A stretch of 19,883 nt of DNA, from contig DFEM01000115.1 of NCBI GenBank assembly GCA_002369155.1, positions 1 through 19,883 on the forward strand. The letters run 5' to 3'. Source of the DNA: Lachnospiraceae bacterium UBA3802. GTDB lineage: Bacteria > Bacillota > Clostridia > Lachnospirales > Lachnospiraceae. This document shows, in pieces, positions 1-6,752 of this stretch (position 1 is its first letter; every line of letters starts with the position of its first letter). The translations under genes and the position numbers were made by a program. The notes beneath the pieces were generated by a model. It was not told the origin of the DNA. It saw only the letters and a list, made by a program, of their open reading frames with translations, and made no database searches.

Positions 1-2
1 TT

Positions 3-293
3 AAAAATCCCAAGACCAATCATCAGAATGCGGGATTTACCGATCAGGAAAGAGAGTGCTTTACGAGAGTCGTTGAAAGCGGATACATAGATTCCTTCAG
101 ATACTTTTATCCCGACGAAAAGGATAAATATTCGTGGTGGTCTTACATGTTTAAGGCCAGAGAAAAGAACGCAGGGTGGCGTATTGACTATTTTGTGGTC
201 TCTGAAAAACTTAAAGATCGAATGGTTGATGCCAAGATACATGCCGACATTTTAGGATCGGATCACTGTCCCGTGGAGCTTGATTTAAAATAA
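3..293 (+). CDS. xth: Exodeoxyribonuclease III, C-terminal part (5' truncated by window)
   Basis: Reading codons from base 3 to the TAA at 291-293 gives about 96 residues of the C-terminal end of an exonuclease III / AP endonuclease of the EEP (endonuclease-exonuclease-phosphatase) fold. The visible parts are the [12 protein letters not shown] segment, the YSWWSY strand, GWRIDYF and the terminal SDHCPVEL. The Asp-His pair in that last motif is the catalytic histidine site of the family. The enzyme removes nucleotides 3'-5' from duplex DNA and incises abasic sites in base excision repair, in the cytoplasm. The N-terminal catalytic Glu and Asp lie outside the window. The stop overlaps the next gene's ATG by one base (TAATG), which suggests translational coupling with the CCA-adding enzyme. 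Confidence 0.93.
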   Translation, partial: KNPKTNHQNAGFTDQERECFTRVVESGYIDSFRYFYPDEKDKYSWWSYMFKAREKNAGWRIDYFVVSEKLKDRMVDAKIHADILGSDHCPVELDLK

Positions 294-1618
294 TGAAAAT
301 AGATTTACCGGAAAACGTAAAAAGAATAATAGACGAGTTATCAAACGCCGGATTTGAAGCTTATGCCGTGGGAGGGTGTGTCAGAGACAGTATTCTCGGG
401 CGTGTTCCGAACGACTGGGACATAACGACTTCAGCCAAACCGGAAGAAGTCAAAAAGGTATTCAAAAGAACCGTCGACACCGGGATTAAGCACGGCACCG
501 TGACCGTACTTATGGGCCGTGAAACCTATGAAGTCACGACTTATCGAATCGACGGAGAATATGAGGATTCAAGACATCCAAAAAGTGTGGAATTTACCGC
601 AAATCTTAAGGAAGATCTCTTAAGACGGGATTTTACGATAAATGCCATGGCATACAATGATACGGACGGACTTGTGGATATCTTCGGCGGACTTGAGGAT
701 ATTGAAAGCAAGACCATAAGGTGCGTGGGCGTTGCAAAAGAAAGATTTACCGAAGATGCGTTAAGGCTTCTTCGTGCCATAAGATTTGCGGCACAGCTTG
801 GATACAGGATAGAAGACGAGACTTACAAAGCCATCGGAGAACTCTCGGAAACATTATCGAAAATCAGTGCGGAGAGAATACAGGCCGAGTTAAACAAAAT
901 CCTTTTATCGGATAATCCCGCCATGTTAAAGACCGCATACGAGACGGGACTTACCAAAGAGTTTATTCCCGAACTCGACAAATGCTTTGAGACCAAGCAA
1001 AACAATCCCCATCACTGTTTCACGGTGGGAGACCATATCATAAAATCCGTTGAAAATATCGAGAAAACAAAGGCTTTAAGGTTAACGATGCTTTTACACG
1101 ACATTGCAAAACCCGAGTGCCTTAAGACGGATGAAAACGGAATCGATCATTTTCACGGACACCAGATTAAATCCTCGGAAAAAGCCAAAGAGATTTTACG
1201 AAGATTAAAATACGACAACGATACCATCGACAGAGTGGGGATTCTCGTAAAATATCATGACGAGAGACTCGAAGGCGGAACGAAGATTATGCGCCGTGCG
1301 ATGAATAGAATCGGAGCGGACGCGTTCCCCGATATATTCAAAGTCTGGAGAGCGGATCTTGATGCCCAAAGCGATTACATGCGTGAAGAGAAAATCGCAA
1401 GGCTTAACAGAAACATCGCCGATTACGAAGAAATCGTTAAAAATGAGGAATGCGTAAGACTCAAAGACCTGGCTGTCGGCGGCAGGGATTTAATCGATAA
1501 CGGTATTGAAAGCGGTCCTTTGCTCGGTGAGATTTTAAACAAAATGCTCGAAGACGTAATTGATAATCCCGAGCATAACAACAAAGAGTATCTGCTTGAA
1601 AAATATGTTAAACAATAA
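293..1618 (+). CDS. cca: CCA-adding tRNA nucleotidyltransferase with HD domain
   Basis: The 441-residue class II nucleotidyltransferase adds or repairs the 3' CCA end of tRNA. The head carries GGCVRD at residues 27-32 and the metal-binding D-W-D at 41-43. Residues 105-120 carry the family motif LxxDLLRRDFTINAMA, followed by the nucleotide-selecting stretch E-D-A-L-R-L-L-R-A-I-R-F around 154-165. An HD phosphohydrolase domain follows, with HH at 240-241, HD at 269-270 and H-F-H-G-H at 286-290, as in many Firmicute and proteobacterial CCA enzymes. The HD part may give 2',3'-cyclic phosphodiesterase or phosphatase activity, which is inferred. The ATG overlaps the exonuclease III stop by one base and no separate ribosome site is obvious, so translation is probably coupled. 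A strict CCA versus A-adding or poly(A) specificity cannot be read from the sequence. Confidence 0.93.
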   Translation: MKIDLPENVKRIIDELSNAGFEAYAVGGCVRDSILGRVPNDWDITTSAKPEEVKKVFKRTVDTGIKHGTVTVLMGRETYEVTTYRIDGEYEDSRHPKSVEFTANLKEDLLRRDFTINAMAYNDTDGLVDIFGGLEDIESKTIRCVGVAKERFTEDALRLLRAIRFAAQLGYRIEDETYKAIGELSETLSKISAERIQAELNKILLSDNPAMLKTAYETGLTKEFIPELDKCFETKQNNPHHCFTVGDHIIKSVENIEKTKALRLTMLLHDIAKPECLKTDENGIDHFHGHQIKSSEKAKEILRRLKYDNDTIDRVGILVKYHDERLEGGTKIMRRAMNRIGADAFPDIFKVWRADLDAQSDYMREEKIARLNRNIADYEEIVKNEECVRLKDLAVGGRDLIDNGIESGPLLGEILNKMLEDVIDNPEHNNKEYLLEKYVKQ

Positions 1619-1637
1619 AAGGTTTTGACTGAAGTTG

Positions 1638-3056
1638 ATGAAAAAAACAAATGCTTTTATCAATTTAATATTTGCATCCGTCTCTCTTCTTTTTCTCTTA
1701 TCCTGTACACCGAATACCGGTGTCAATGTGCCTGTTTCCACAGGAGAGGAAGAGATTGAGCAGGCCTCGAAGTTTGTTTATTCCGATACCTGCATCGTGG
1801 TTTCGGTTGGAAAAAGCGACCAATCTTTTACTTTCCAAAACCTCGAAACGGGCTTAAGATACACGCTTACTTACGATAACCTTACCTTTTTTACGGACAG
1901 ATACAAAGGCTCGATTACGGGAAGTCAGGTAAGTGCGGGACAGATATGCGATATTACTTTTTATCGCGAGGAAAAGCAGCTTAAATCTCTTGAGATTTCG
2001 GGGGATTATTTTGCATATTCAAATGTCGAGGGCTTTAAGTTTTACAATTCCGCGACAAGACTCGAGTACCTCGGAGACAAGTACGAGCTTGATGAAAATC
2101 TTGTTGTCTGCTCCGGCAAAGAAAATATAGATGTTTTGGAAATAGCGGACACAGATATTCTGACGATTCACGGCATTGACCATGTGATTTACAGCATCAA
2201 TGTGGATAAGGGACACGGCTTTGTATCATTGGATAACGACAGCTATTTTATAGACGGCTTTATCGAGATTGAAAAGGATATCCGAAAGATTACAGAAGGC
2301 ATGGTTCTTACCGTTCCCGAAGGCAGATACAATATTTTAATCAGCAAAGACGGAACGAGCGCCGTAAAAGAAGTTACGGTCGGAAGAAATCAGGAAGCGC
2401 ATGTGGATCTTGGCGACATAGAGATTAAGAAAAATTACGGTACCGTCAATTTTTCGATTACTCCTACGGATGCGGCTTTGTATATAGACGGGGAAAAGAT
2501 AAACGATGTAAATAAGCCCGTAAAGATGGAATACGGAATTCATGAACTCATCGTCAGAGCCGACGGATATGAGACGCTTTCCAAATACATCTCGGTCGGT
2601 TCCCCCTCTGCGGATGTTTCCTTTAAGCTTACCAAACTTGAAGACGATTCCGACAAAGACAAGGATTCAAAGGAAAATTCAAACGACAATAATACCAATA
2701 CGAACAACAATACGAACACGAATACCAATTCAGGCAACAATACGAATACGACCGATACAAACAACAATTCAAATTCCACTACGGTAACGGACAATACCGA
2801 GAACGGAACCACGGATTCCAATCCTCCCGAGAACACGACTGAGGCCAAGGTTTATATCGATGCTCCCCAGGGCGCGGAGCTTTATCTTGACGGCAATTAC
2901 ATGGGAGTGGTTCCCGTAAGCTTTACCAAGAAAATCGGCACCATCGTCATTACATTAAAAAAAGACGGCTGCCAGACGAGAAGCTACACCATTAATCTTG
3001 AGGAAGCCGCGACCGACAGCCGATATTCGTTTTCCGAATTGCTGAAACTGGAATAA
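1638..3056 (+). CDS. PEGA-domain lipoprotein with Asn/Thr-rich linker
   Basis: This predicted exported lipoprotein has about 472 residues. A short basic N-terminus and hydrophobic stretch end in the lipobox L-L-S-C, with the acylated Cys near residue 23. An N-terminal beta-rich region of unknown family follows. A PEGA-type repeat sits at roughly 268-325 (V-N-F-S-I-T-P, A-L-Y-I-D-G, H-E-L-I-V-R-A-D-G-Y). Next is a low-complexity Asp/Lys then Asn/Thr-rich linker of about 65 residues, and a second PEGA repeat at about 403-460 (V-Y-I-D-A-P, A-E-L-Y-L-D-G, I-T-L-K-K-D-G). PEGA modules are usually surface or cell-wall associated beta domains. I chose the ATG at 1638 over the in-frame TTG directly before it. 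Seventeen bases separate the cca stop from the TTG, so it may be cotranscribed with cca. Its ligand or partner is unknown. Confidence 0.82.
   Translation: MKKTNAFINLIFASVSLLFLLSCTPNTGVNVPVSTGEEEIEQASKFVYSDTCIVVSVGKSDQSFTFQNLETGLRYTLTYDNLTFFTDRYKGSITGSQVSAGQICDITFYREEKQLKSLEISGDYFAYSNVEGFKFYNSATRLEYLGDKYELDENLVVCSGKENIDVLEIADTDILTIHGIDHVIYSINVDKGHGFVSLDNDSYFIDGFIEIEKDIRKITEGMVLTVPEGRYNILISKDGTSAVKEVTVGRNQEAHVDLGDIEIKKNYGTVNFSITPTDAALYIDGEKINDVNKPVKMEYGIHELIVRADGYETLSKYISVGSPSADVSFKLTKLEDDSDKDKDSKENSNDNNTNTNNNTNTNTNSGNNTNTTDTNNNSNSTTVTDNTENGTTDSNPPENTTEAKVYIDAPQGAELYLDGNYMGVVPVSFTKKIGTIVITLKKDGCQTRSYTINLEEAATDSRYSFSELLKLE
2655..2845 (+). repeat. Low-complexity tract encoding Asp/Lys and Asn/Thr-rich linker
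   Basis: This stretch is built from imperfectly repeated AAT-ACx, AAC-ACG and GAC-AAx triplet pairs. They encode a Asp/Lys/Ser segment and then runs of Asn and Thr between the two PEGA modules of the lipoprotein. It is coding, in frame and free of stops. It resembles a flexible spacer lifting the last PEGA domain off the membrane. Such tracts can change length by slippage, and no evidence for that is visible in one sequence. Confidence 0.7.
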
Positions 3057-3059
3057 TAT

Positions 3060-3902
3060 TTATTTGTTGTAGAAGGCAACGGCTACAATGCCCGGTCCCA
3101 GATGGGTTCCGATGACACTGCCGACGCATGCTTCTTTTAATTCATCGAGATGTTCTTCCCAGAGGAAGCGACTGTCTTCGACATATTTCTTAAGTAAAGA
3201 ATCATCAAGACCGGAATACCCGAGCATAACGGGTTTGGAGAAATCTACTCCGCCGGTCTTTTCTATTTCCGTCACAAGCAGGTTGTTGCTTTTCTTTGAG
3301 CCTCTGGCCTTTCCGAGTATTACGATTTCTCCGTCTTTTATACGAAGAACGGGCTTGATTCCGAGCATATCTCCCGCAAAAGCCGCGGTCGCCGAGATTC
3401 TGCCTCCGCGCTTTAAATATTCGAGGGTATCCACGATTCCCATGAGGCAGATTTTTTCTTTTTCTTCATTTAATTTGTCGCTGATTTCTTTGGCGCTCAA
3501 ACCTTCTTCTGAGAGTCTGACCGCAAGCTCTGCCAGGATTCCCGATCCGATTGTTGCATTTTTGCTGTCTACGACAAATATTCTTCCTTCATAATCCTCA
3601 GCGGCGATCAAGGCGCTTTGGTATGTTCCCGAAAGAGTGGATGAAAGAGTGATCAAAACGGCTGTTTCGTCATTTTTTTCCACATCTTCAAATACACTTC
3701 TGAAGGTCTCGGGATTGGCCTGCGATGTATGGGGCAGCTCATCGCTTTCGATAAGCTTTTCGTAAAATTCTTTGTAAGTGATGTTTACTCCGTCAAGATA
3801 TTCTTCGTCACCGATATAGAGAGTTAAAGGGATTACGGTGATTTTCTCCCTGGTTTCTTCGCTGACATCTGCTGATGAGTCACAGATTATTCGTACGTTC
3901 AT
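3060..3902 (-). CDS. DegV family fatty-acid-binding protein
   Basis: The 280-residue protein matches the full length of the DegV/FakB family. The N-terminal D-S-S-A-D-V (8-13), the T-S-Q-A-N-P segment, S-S-T-L-S-G-T-Y-Q-S-A and the D-T-L-E-Y-L-K-R-G-G-R-I-S motif are all visible, as is the C-terminal G-T-H-L-G-P-G-I segment. Family members bind a free fatty acid and, as FakB, present it to the kinase FakA for phosphorylation and phospholipid synthesis. Which fatty acid is bound cannot be told. The AAAGGAG sequence lies about 14 bases before the ATG, a rather long spacing, but the start is fixed by the conserved N-terminus. The gene begins 19 bases after the GT2 gene and is probably the last of that transcription unit. 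Its stop is 3 bp from the convergent lipoprotein stop. Confidence 0.92.
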   Translation of the reverse strand: MNVRIICDSSADVSEETREKITVIPLTLYIGDEEYLDGVNITYKEFYEKLIESDELPHTSQANPETFRSVFEDVEKNDETAVLITLSSTLSGTYQSALIAAEDYEGRIFVVDSKNATIGSGILAELAVRLSEEGLSAKEISDKLNEEKEKICLMGIVDTLEYLKRGGRISATAAFAGDMLGIKPVLRIKDGEIVILGKARGSKKSNNLLVTEIEKTGGVDFSKPVMLGYSGLDDSLLKKYVEDSRFLWEEHLDELKEACVGSVIGTHLGPGIVAVAFYNK

Positions 3903-3921
3903 GTCGGCTTTTTTTGCTCCT

Positions 3922-4947
3922 TTATTTTTGTTTTAAATTGCGGTATTTCCAAAGAAGTGAATAGTAATTGTAGAAAATAAAGGGTGATTTAATGCAAAGG
4001 TTCACCATCTTTTCTTCTTCCTTGTCCGAAACATTGTAATATTTATTGCTTCTGAATTTCGGGAATTTCATGATAAAATCATCTTTCAGTTTGCTCACGA
4101 AACTTAACTTTTTATCCTTGCATCCGAGCATGTATGAAAAAAGAGTTGTATGGAATCCGAGTCTTGTATAGACATCTTCGGCTTCCTGTTCAAAAGTAAA
4201 AAACAGATTTCTTTCCTTTAATTCGGATAACATCTGATTCATGGCTTTGATTCTGTCCTCGCAGCGTTCCTTCGTTATCGTGTGTACCGTGGAAGAATCA
4301 TGCTGAAGATAGTAGTAATTGGGTTCGTTTATATATTCAAAATGCGTAAAATAGGGAATCCAGACTCTCGCCGCGCAGTTGTCCTCGTAAAAGATATGCT
4401 CCGGGAAGGTGAGATTGTTCTCCTTAATAACACTGTGCTTATAGATCTTTACAACCATGCTTCCGGGTAAACGGAAAAGATCTCTTTTCTTATCCGTATC
4501 AAGAATTCCCGATTGAGATTCTTCATTACATTTTACGATATTTCCCACTTCGAAAGTATGTGAATTTACGATATTTAAATCACAGCCGACGATATCGGCA
4601 CCGGTATCTTCCGCTTTTTTTATCAGCTTTTCGTAAAAGTCGGGTGTAATCCAGTCGTCGCTGTCGATAAATCCGATCCAGTCTCCCGAGGCAACCTTTA
4701 AGCCTTCGTTTTTGGCTCCGCCCTGTCTTTTGTTTTCGCTGTACGTAACTACTTTGAATTTCCCGGGGTATTTTAACTCATAATCAATCAAAACTCCCAG
4801 GGAATCATCCGTGGAAGCGTCATTAACCGCGATAATCTCATAGTTTTTTATTGTCTGATTGATAAGAGAATCGAGACAGAAGGTGAGATTATCGTCATGA
4901 TTCATATTGTAAACGGGTACGATTATGCTTAAAAGCTTTTCTTCCAT
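3922..4947 (-). CDS. Glycosyltransferase family 2
   Basis: The 341-residue GT-A glycosyltransferase opens with L-S-I-I-V-P-V-Y-N. It carries V-N-D at 41-43, the R-Q-G-G-A-K-N-E-G-L region and the metal/nucleotide-sugar site I-D-S-D-D at about 94-98. The reading frame is open 34 codons further upstream, but that would overlap the previous gene. The chosen ATG at 4947 has AGGAAG seven bases before it and starts exactly at the conserved fold. It lies 4 bp after the stop of the sialyltransferase-like gene, so the two are almost certainly cotranscribed. The likely role is transfer of a sugar from a nucleotide donor during synthesis of a surface polysaccharide or glycolipid, on the cytoplasmic side. 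No transmembrane segment is obvious, and donor and acceptor are unknown. Confidence 0.9.
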   Translation of the reverse strand: MEEKLLSIIVPVYNMNHDDNLTFCLDSLINQTIKNYEIIAVNDASTDDSLGVLIDYELKYPGKFKVVTYSENKRQGGAKNEGLKVASGDWIGFIDSDDWITPDFYEKLIKKAEDTGADIVGCDLNIVNSHTFEVGNIVKCNEESQSGILDTDKKRDLFRLPGSMVVKIYKHSVIKENNLTFPEHIFYEDNCAARVWIPYFTHFEYINEPNYYYLQHDSSTVHTITKERCEDRIKAMNQMLSELKERNLFFTFEQEAEDVYTRLGFHTTLFSYMLGCKDKKLSFVSKLKDDFIMKFPKFRSNKYYNVSDKEEEKMVNLCIKSPFIFYNYYSLLWKYRNLKQK

Positions 4948-4951
4948 GCGT

Positions 4952-6034
4952 TTACTTCCTGTTTTTTCTGTGAATCTCGGGATCTTCGTATTTATCCATA
5001 AAGTCGTGTCCGAGGAAAACCTTTTCCTTTGCAAAACGAACGGCGTCAAGCTGCGTATATATGGCTACGACCTTGTCGAATTGTATGTCTTCGAAAAAGT
5101 TGAGAATCTCCATCGGAACCGTTCTGTCAAACTGTTTGCAGTCCGAAAATACAGTGGGGTAATCAAGCTCGTCTCTCGGATGAGGCTTTAAAAAGATCGT
5201 GCCTTCTTTTGAGTATTCGTTCACAAGATCCCTGAAGAGCTTTTCTCTCTGCTTTAAATCCGTGGTCAGCGGCTCGGTAAGAATGATAATGTTTTTCTTG
5301 TCCGAATTCACATTTGAGAGCTGCTTTTTTAATTCGTCGAAGTTCTTAACGAAAACTCTCATCATGATTTCTTTGGCTTTTGAGTCGAGCGCATTCATCA
5401 AGCCGGAACGCGGAACCTCTTTATATTTTTTAAAAGTATCATCGATGACGCTTAAATCGTTTACTTCCATGTCGAGACAGTATTTGCTGTATCCGTCGCG
5501 GATGAAAATAAGATTTAAGTTCATGCTGAAGAATTTTTTAAGTGCAAAAGCGCCCCTGTTGTCGGCCTTGGCGGGCACGGGGGAATAGGGCTTTAAATAA
5601 TTGAGCCCGTCTTCGAGAGCATGGTAGGGGATTCTTTTTTGATTAAGGAAAAGACCTATGGGATCGGAATCGCAAAAGACATAGACTTGTTTGTATTTTG
5701 AAAAGTCGACGGGGACATACTTTTCCTCAGCCTTTGCAAATTCCTTTGTGAATTTGATTCGGGAAATCATATTCGAAACGATATTGCCCTTATCCTCTTT
5801 GTATTTCATTACTTCGGGGAAAAAGGTTTCTCTCTTTTCGTCAAAAAGATAAACGTTTTCAAAAACTTTGTTTTCAAGAATACGCTCGGAGAGATTTTCG
5901 AAGTCGTTGGACATTAAACTTAAGACCAGATCGGCCTTAAATCGCTCGTTTTTATCTAAATTGAATTCTTTAAGCAGTGCCACAAACACATGGTAGTAGG
6001 TGTGACATACGTATATTCTGCCTTTTTTATCCAT
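4952..6034 (-). CDS. GT52/polysialyltransferase-like glycosyltransferase
   Basis: This protein of about 360 residues begins K-G-R-I-Y-V-C-H-T-Y-Y-H. It contains an acidic E-D-G motif at 141-143 (H-A-L-E-D-G-L-N-Y) and an H-P motif at 285-286 (F-L-K-P-H-P-R-D). An E/D-D-G plus H-P pair is characteristic of bacterial sialyltransferase families such as GT52 and GT38, in which these residues act as base and CMP contact. The overall layout fits lipooligosaccharide sialyltransferase-like proteins found in Gram-positive glycan loci. I do not claim sialic acid as the donor, since no CMP-sialate synthesis gene is visible here. The frame extends ten codons upstream to a TTG, but the ATG at 6034 matches the conserved start. 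It is followed by the GT2 gene after 4 bp, and a promoter lies just upstream. Confidence 0.7.
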   Translation of the reverse strand: MDKKGRIYVCHTYYHVFVALLKEFNLDKNERFKADLVLSLMSNDFENLSERILENKVFENVYLFDEKRETFFPEVMKYKEDKGNIVSNMISRIKFTKEFAKAEEKYVPVDFSKYKQVYVFCDSDPIGLFLNQKRIPYHALEDGLNYLKPYSPVPAKADNRGAFALKKFFSMNLNLIFIRDGYSKYCLDMEVNDLSVIDDTFKKYKEVPRSGLMNALDSKAKEIMMRVFVKNFDELKKQLSNVNSDKKNIIILTEPLTTDLKQREKLFRDLVNEYSKEGTIFLKPHPRDELDYPTVFSDCKQFDRTVPMEILNFFEDIQFDKVVAIYTQLDAVRFAKEKVFLGHDFMDKYEDPEIHRKNRK

Positions 6035-6077
6035 AACCTTTTCTCTCTTAATCCCGTAGGGCAAAATTATCTTTTGA

Positions 6078-6106
6078 ATGATAGCATATATCCCGTTTTA
6101 TCTCAA
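6078..6106 (-). promoter_or_regulatory. Sigma70-type promoter of the glycosyltransferase operon
   Basis: On the minus strand, TTGAGA (6106-6101) is followed after exactly 17 bases by TATCAT (6083-6078), with a TGC extended -10 element just before it. Each hexamer has one mismatch to consensus. The -35 overlaps the last codons and stop of marR. Transcription would start near 6071, about 37 bases before the ATG at 6034. The glycosyltransferase-degV unit can therefore be expressed independently of marR. Confidence 0.65.
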
Positions 6107-6573
6107 GAAACGCCGGAGGGTGAGTCGGGGATGCCGTCGCGCACAAGGACTTTTAAGTTGTTTGAGATTAAGCTTAAAGCATCATAAAGAATCACGCGGT
6201 TTTCTTCGGATAAGTTTTTGCTTGCGGCATCAACGGCCACGAGAACCTTGTTTTTGACATTCTTTGCCGCTTCTTTTCCGGCATCGGTGAGCTTGTAAAC
6301 TCCGCCGTAGTTATTGCGGTAATTTCCTTCTTTGACAACGAGGTTCTTTTCTATCATAATGCCCATCATTCTCGAAACATCCGCTTTGTCTTTTCCGCAA
6401 ATTTCGCAAAGCTTTGTCGCACTTATTCCCTCTTCGTATTTTGCAAGGGTGATAAGGTAGAGCGAATGGGGACCTTTCAATCCGTAGGAGGCCATCTCGT
6501 CGCCGGTAAGTTTGTGCCAGCATTTTTCAATTTCAAAAATAGAAAATGTAAATCTTTCGAATCTGTCTTCCAT
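6103..6573 (-). CDS. MarR family transcriptional regulator
   Basis: This is a 156-residue winged-helix repressor. The recognition helix region is around 52-75 (I-S-A-T-K-L-C-E-I-C-G-K-D-K-A-D-V-S-R-M-M) and the wing is around 80-96 (V-K-E-G-N-Y-R-N-N-Y-G-G-V-Y-K-L-T). Flanking helices make the usual dimer interface. MarR proteins bind palindromes as dimers and usually release DNA on binding a small phenolic or drug-like ligand. The frame extends 12 codons upstream to a TTG, but the ATG at 6573 has AAAGGA ten bases before it. The gene is divergent from a MATE efflux pump, and two palindromes lie across its own promoter, so autorepression and control of the pump are the natural inference. Confidence 0.9.
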   Translation of the reverse strand: MEDRFERFTFSIFEIEKCWHKLTGDEMASYGLKGPHSLYLITLAKYEEGISATKLCEICGKDKADVSRMMGIMIEKNLVVKEGNYRNNYGGVYKLTDAGKEAAKNVKNKVLVAVDAASKNLSEENRVILYDALSLISNNLKVLVRDGIPDSPSGVS

Positions 6574-6610
6574 GTCAAAGTCGTCCTTTCTCTTCGAAAC
6601 AGGCCACAAA

Positions 6611-6627
6611 TGTTGATTTCTTCAACA
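6611..6627. promoter_or_regulatory. Palindrome TGTTGA-N5-TCAACA, candidate MarR operator 1
   Basis: Perfect six-base arms TGTTGA (6611-6616) and TCAACA (6622-6627) are separated by five bases. The site covers the predicted transcription start of marR. The same arm sequence recurs at 6647-6664, which supports one protein recognising both. Confidence 0.65.
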
Positions 6628-6632
6628 AATAA

Positions 6633-6661
6633 ATTATAAGAAGACAATGTTGAAAAGTCAA
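6633..6661 (-). promoter_or_regulatory. Near-consensus promoter of marR
   Basis: On the minus strand, TTGACT (6661-6656) is separated by 17 bases from a perfect TATAAT (6638-6633). Transcription should start near 6626, giving a leader of about 53 bases to the marR ATG at 6573. The -35 hexamer sits inside the palindrome at 6647-6664 and the start point falls inside the palindrome at 6611-6627, an arrangement suited to steric repression. Confidence 0.8.
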
Positions 6662-6664
6662 CAT
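6647..6664. promoter_or_regulatory. Palindrome ATGTTGA-N4-TCAACAT, candidate MarR operator 2
   Basis: Perfect seven-base arms ATGTTGA (6647-6653) and TCAACAT (6658-6664) are separated by four bases. The site overlaps the marR -35 hexamer. Its centre is about 36 bp from that of the first palindrome, roughly three and a half helical turns. It lies about 60 bp upstream of the -10 of the MATE gene, so an effect there is possible but less direct. Confidence 0.65.
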
Positions 6665-6719
6665 CCGCAGGTTTTCGGGGCCTGTAATTAAAGAATTTAT
6701 AGTTAGAAACAGATGCAGG

Positions 6720-6728
6720 TGTTATAAT
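6720..6728 (+). promoter_or_regulatory. Extended -10 promoter of the MATE gene
   Basis: TGT-TATAAT at 6720-6728 is a perfect extended -10 element with no good -35 at the usual distance. The leader to the ATG at 6753 would be short (about 17 bases) and contains the AAGGA ribosome site at 6743-6747. Confidence 0.55.
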
Positions 6729-6752
6729 CTAAAATGTACGATAAGGAAAAAA

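Noticed and set aside
2540..2848. 102-residue Val/Leu/Ser-rich open frame on the minus strand
   Set aside because: It is the antisense read of the Asn/Thr linker of the PEGA lipoprotein, and the hydrophobic look comes from the reverse triplets.
3088..3594. 168-residue open frame on the plus strand
   Set aside because: It is antisense to degV, and its Ser/Pro-rich composition is typical of a reverse-frame artefact.
4948..5049. Longer N-terminus of the GT2 enzyme starting at 5049
   Set aside because: It would overlap the 3' end of the upstream gene, while the ATG at 4947 has AGGAAG and begins at the conserved fold.
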